NCBI GenBank assembly: GCA_949296425.1
Contig: CASFPN010000046.1
Coordinates: forward strand, 1-43,852
Source: an uncultured bacterium
GTDB lineage: Bacteria; Cyanobacteriota; Vampirovibrionia; Gastranaerophilales; Gastranaerophilaceae
Direction of reading: 5' to 3'
Length of the DNA: 43,852 nucleotides
The notes under the pieces were generated by a model. That model saw only the letters and a list, made by a program, of their open reading frames with translations. It was not told the origin of the DNA and made no database searches. Below, piece after piece: positions 43,093 through 43,852 of the stretch (its first letter is position 1; every line of letters starts with the position of its first letter). The position numbers and the translations under genes are program-made.

Positions 43093-43852
43093 TTATTTAA
43101 TCCAAGAAAGATTATCACCTTTGGCTCGCGCAGTTGCTTCTTCTTCAAGCATTATATTCATATAGAGAATTTTATTGGCAGTAGCCTGATCAAGGTTTAT
43201 AAATTCGGCCCCAGCACGATGCTTGTTTGCGGAAACAACTTTTACATCAGCAGAAATATTCAAATTACCGTATGTAATGTTTACCGGAACAACATCCCCA
43301 ACTTTCAAATCGTTATGATGGGTTACTGCAATACCACCCCTTGATATATCAAGCAAAGAGTCTATCTGGGTATTTTCAGCTAACTGTACCGGATTTTTGT
43401 TATCGCGAACACTGAATCGCATATACTGACGTTTATCTATTGAATTAACATTATAATCCACAACACGCTGCTTGTATACATATTGCCCCATATCACGTGG
43501 CGGAATATCAGGTTCATTGTCATCATCAGAATCTATATCCGTGTCTGTATCAGTATCTGTGTCGGTATCAACATCAGTGTCTGTGTCGTTATCATTATCA
43601 TTGTCGTTATCATTGTCATTATCGTTGTCATTGTCGTTATCGTTGTCATTGTCGTTGTCTGTATCAGTATCTGTGTCGGTGTCGATATCACTGTCTGTAT
43701 CAGTATCAGAATCCGCATCATTATCAATATCAGAGTCACTGTCTGTGTCAGAATCATTGTCATTGTCTATATCTGTGTCTGTATCGTTATCTGTATCGTT
43801 ATCAGTATCGGTATCGTCATCGTTGTCCGTATCCGTATCGGTATCGTTGTCT
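43093..43852 (-). CDS. PilZ domain protein with N-terminal Asp-dipeptide repeats, 5' end outside window
   Basis: The PilZ domain has SIDKRQYMRFSVRD (RxxxR, here RQYMR), LLDISRGGIAV (DxSxxG) and AGAEFINLD, the pattern that binds cyclic di-GMP. The ATG at 43491 is only the first Met. The frame stays open to the right edge and reads as about 112 residues of D-N, D-T, D-S and D-I dipeptides, then DNEPDIPPRDMGQ. I followed codon phase to base 43851 (GAC) and saw no stop. The true start is outside. PilZ proteins are cytoplasmic and usually steer pili, flagella or exopolysaccharide; Asp-dipeptide repeats are usual in surface proteins. The join is therefore odd. Confidence 0.82.
   Translation of the reverse strand, partial: DNDTDTDTDNDDDTDTDNDTDNDTDTDIDNDNDSDTDSDSDIDNDADSDTDTDSDIDTDTDTDTDNDNDNDNDNDNDNDNDNDNDNDNDTDTDVDTDTDTDTDTDIDSDDDNEPDIPPRDMGQYVYKQRVVDYNVNSIDKRQYMRFSVRDNKNPVQLAENTQIDSLLDISRGGIAVTHHNDLKVGDVVPVNITYGNLNISADVKVVSANKHRAGAEFINLDQATANKILYMNIMLEEEATARAKGDNLSWIK
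43515..43852 (-). repeat. 6-bp coding microsatellite (Asp-X)n
   Basis: Tandem GAYxxY hexamers (for example GATAAC, GATACC, GATACA) coding Asp-Asn, Asp-Thr and Asp-Ser. One block of about 15 near-uniform Asp-Asn units lies around 43590-43660. The hexamer keeps frame, so copy number can vary without frameshift. Confidence 0.9.

Noticed and set aside
43533-43763. Thr/Ile/Met-rich ORF on the minus strand
   Set aside because: It is another frame of the Asp-dipeptide microsatellite; the frame that continues into the PilZ domain is the coding one.

Overview
The window is AT-rich, single-chromosome-style bacterial DNA with no rRNA, tRNA, IS or CRISPR that I can recognise. The combination of a Gram-negative-type envelope gene (a 1482-residue AsmA/TamB-like protein), cyanobacterium-like four-repeat ribosomal protein S1, a flagellar-type export cluster, rubrerythrin, and many prepilins with the motif FTLAEVLITLGIIGVVAA fits a gut Melainabacteria/Vampirovibrionia lineage (Gastranaerophilales-like). 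This is an inference from gene content and style, not from a marker gene.

Layout. 1-4.3 kb: three prepilin genes on the minus strand around lysS. 4.3-6.8 kb: an overlapping bioF-bioG-bioC operon for early biotin synthesis. 6.9-9.7 kb: a hypothetical gene, a fourth prepilin, aroQ and two small unknowns. 9.9-14.7 kb: a PAS/histidine-kinase-like protein that lacks its phospho-acceptor histidine, a CUT1-type ABC ATPase, a calpain-like cysteine protease and rubrerythrin, followed by 64-bp tandem repeats. 15-19.4 kb: the large AsmA/TamB-like protein. 19.4-26.8 kb (minus): fliE, fliF, a divergent fliG-like gene, fliH, flhA, yidD and a fifth prepilin. 27-31 kb: a dCMP deaminase, a two-gene glycan operon (TupA-like ATP-grasp plus glycosyltransferase) and purH. 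31.3-35.3 kb: a cluster of unrecognised, mostly helical proteins without signal peptides. 35.5-41.1 kb: rpsA, two paralogous small proteins, valS and fabI. 41.3-43.9 kb: a coiled-coil/hydrophobic protein with the build of a type III translocator, and a PilZ protein carrying a long Asp-dipeptide repeat that runs off the right edge.

The most striking signal is shared by three separate prepilin genes (947-1, 7602-8314, 20414-19420). Each has a good ribosome site and ATG, then a run of exactly ten C/G within the first dozen codons. At ten, the frame hits a stop a few codons later. One extra base (or two fewer) would join the ATG to the pilin. Only lengths of 3n+2 are open. This is the design of a contingency locus, with all three copies in the OFF register as written. 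Two of the three also share a near-identical coding leader, including in-frame 60-bp repeats that copy the FTL motif next to the prepilin cleavage site.

A second theme is the export cluster: FliE, FliF, FliH and FlhA are recognisable, but the FliG position is held by a protein with an unrelated N-terminal domain, and fliI is not in its usual place. Several unknown proteins elsewhere in the window (31987-32313, 32780-34872, 41286-43037) have the helical, signal-peptide-free build of type III or flagellar export substrates. Whether they belong together is a hypothesis.
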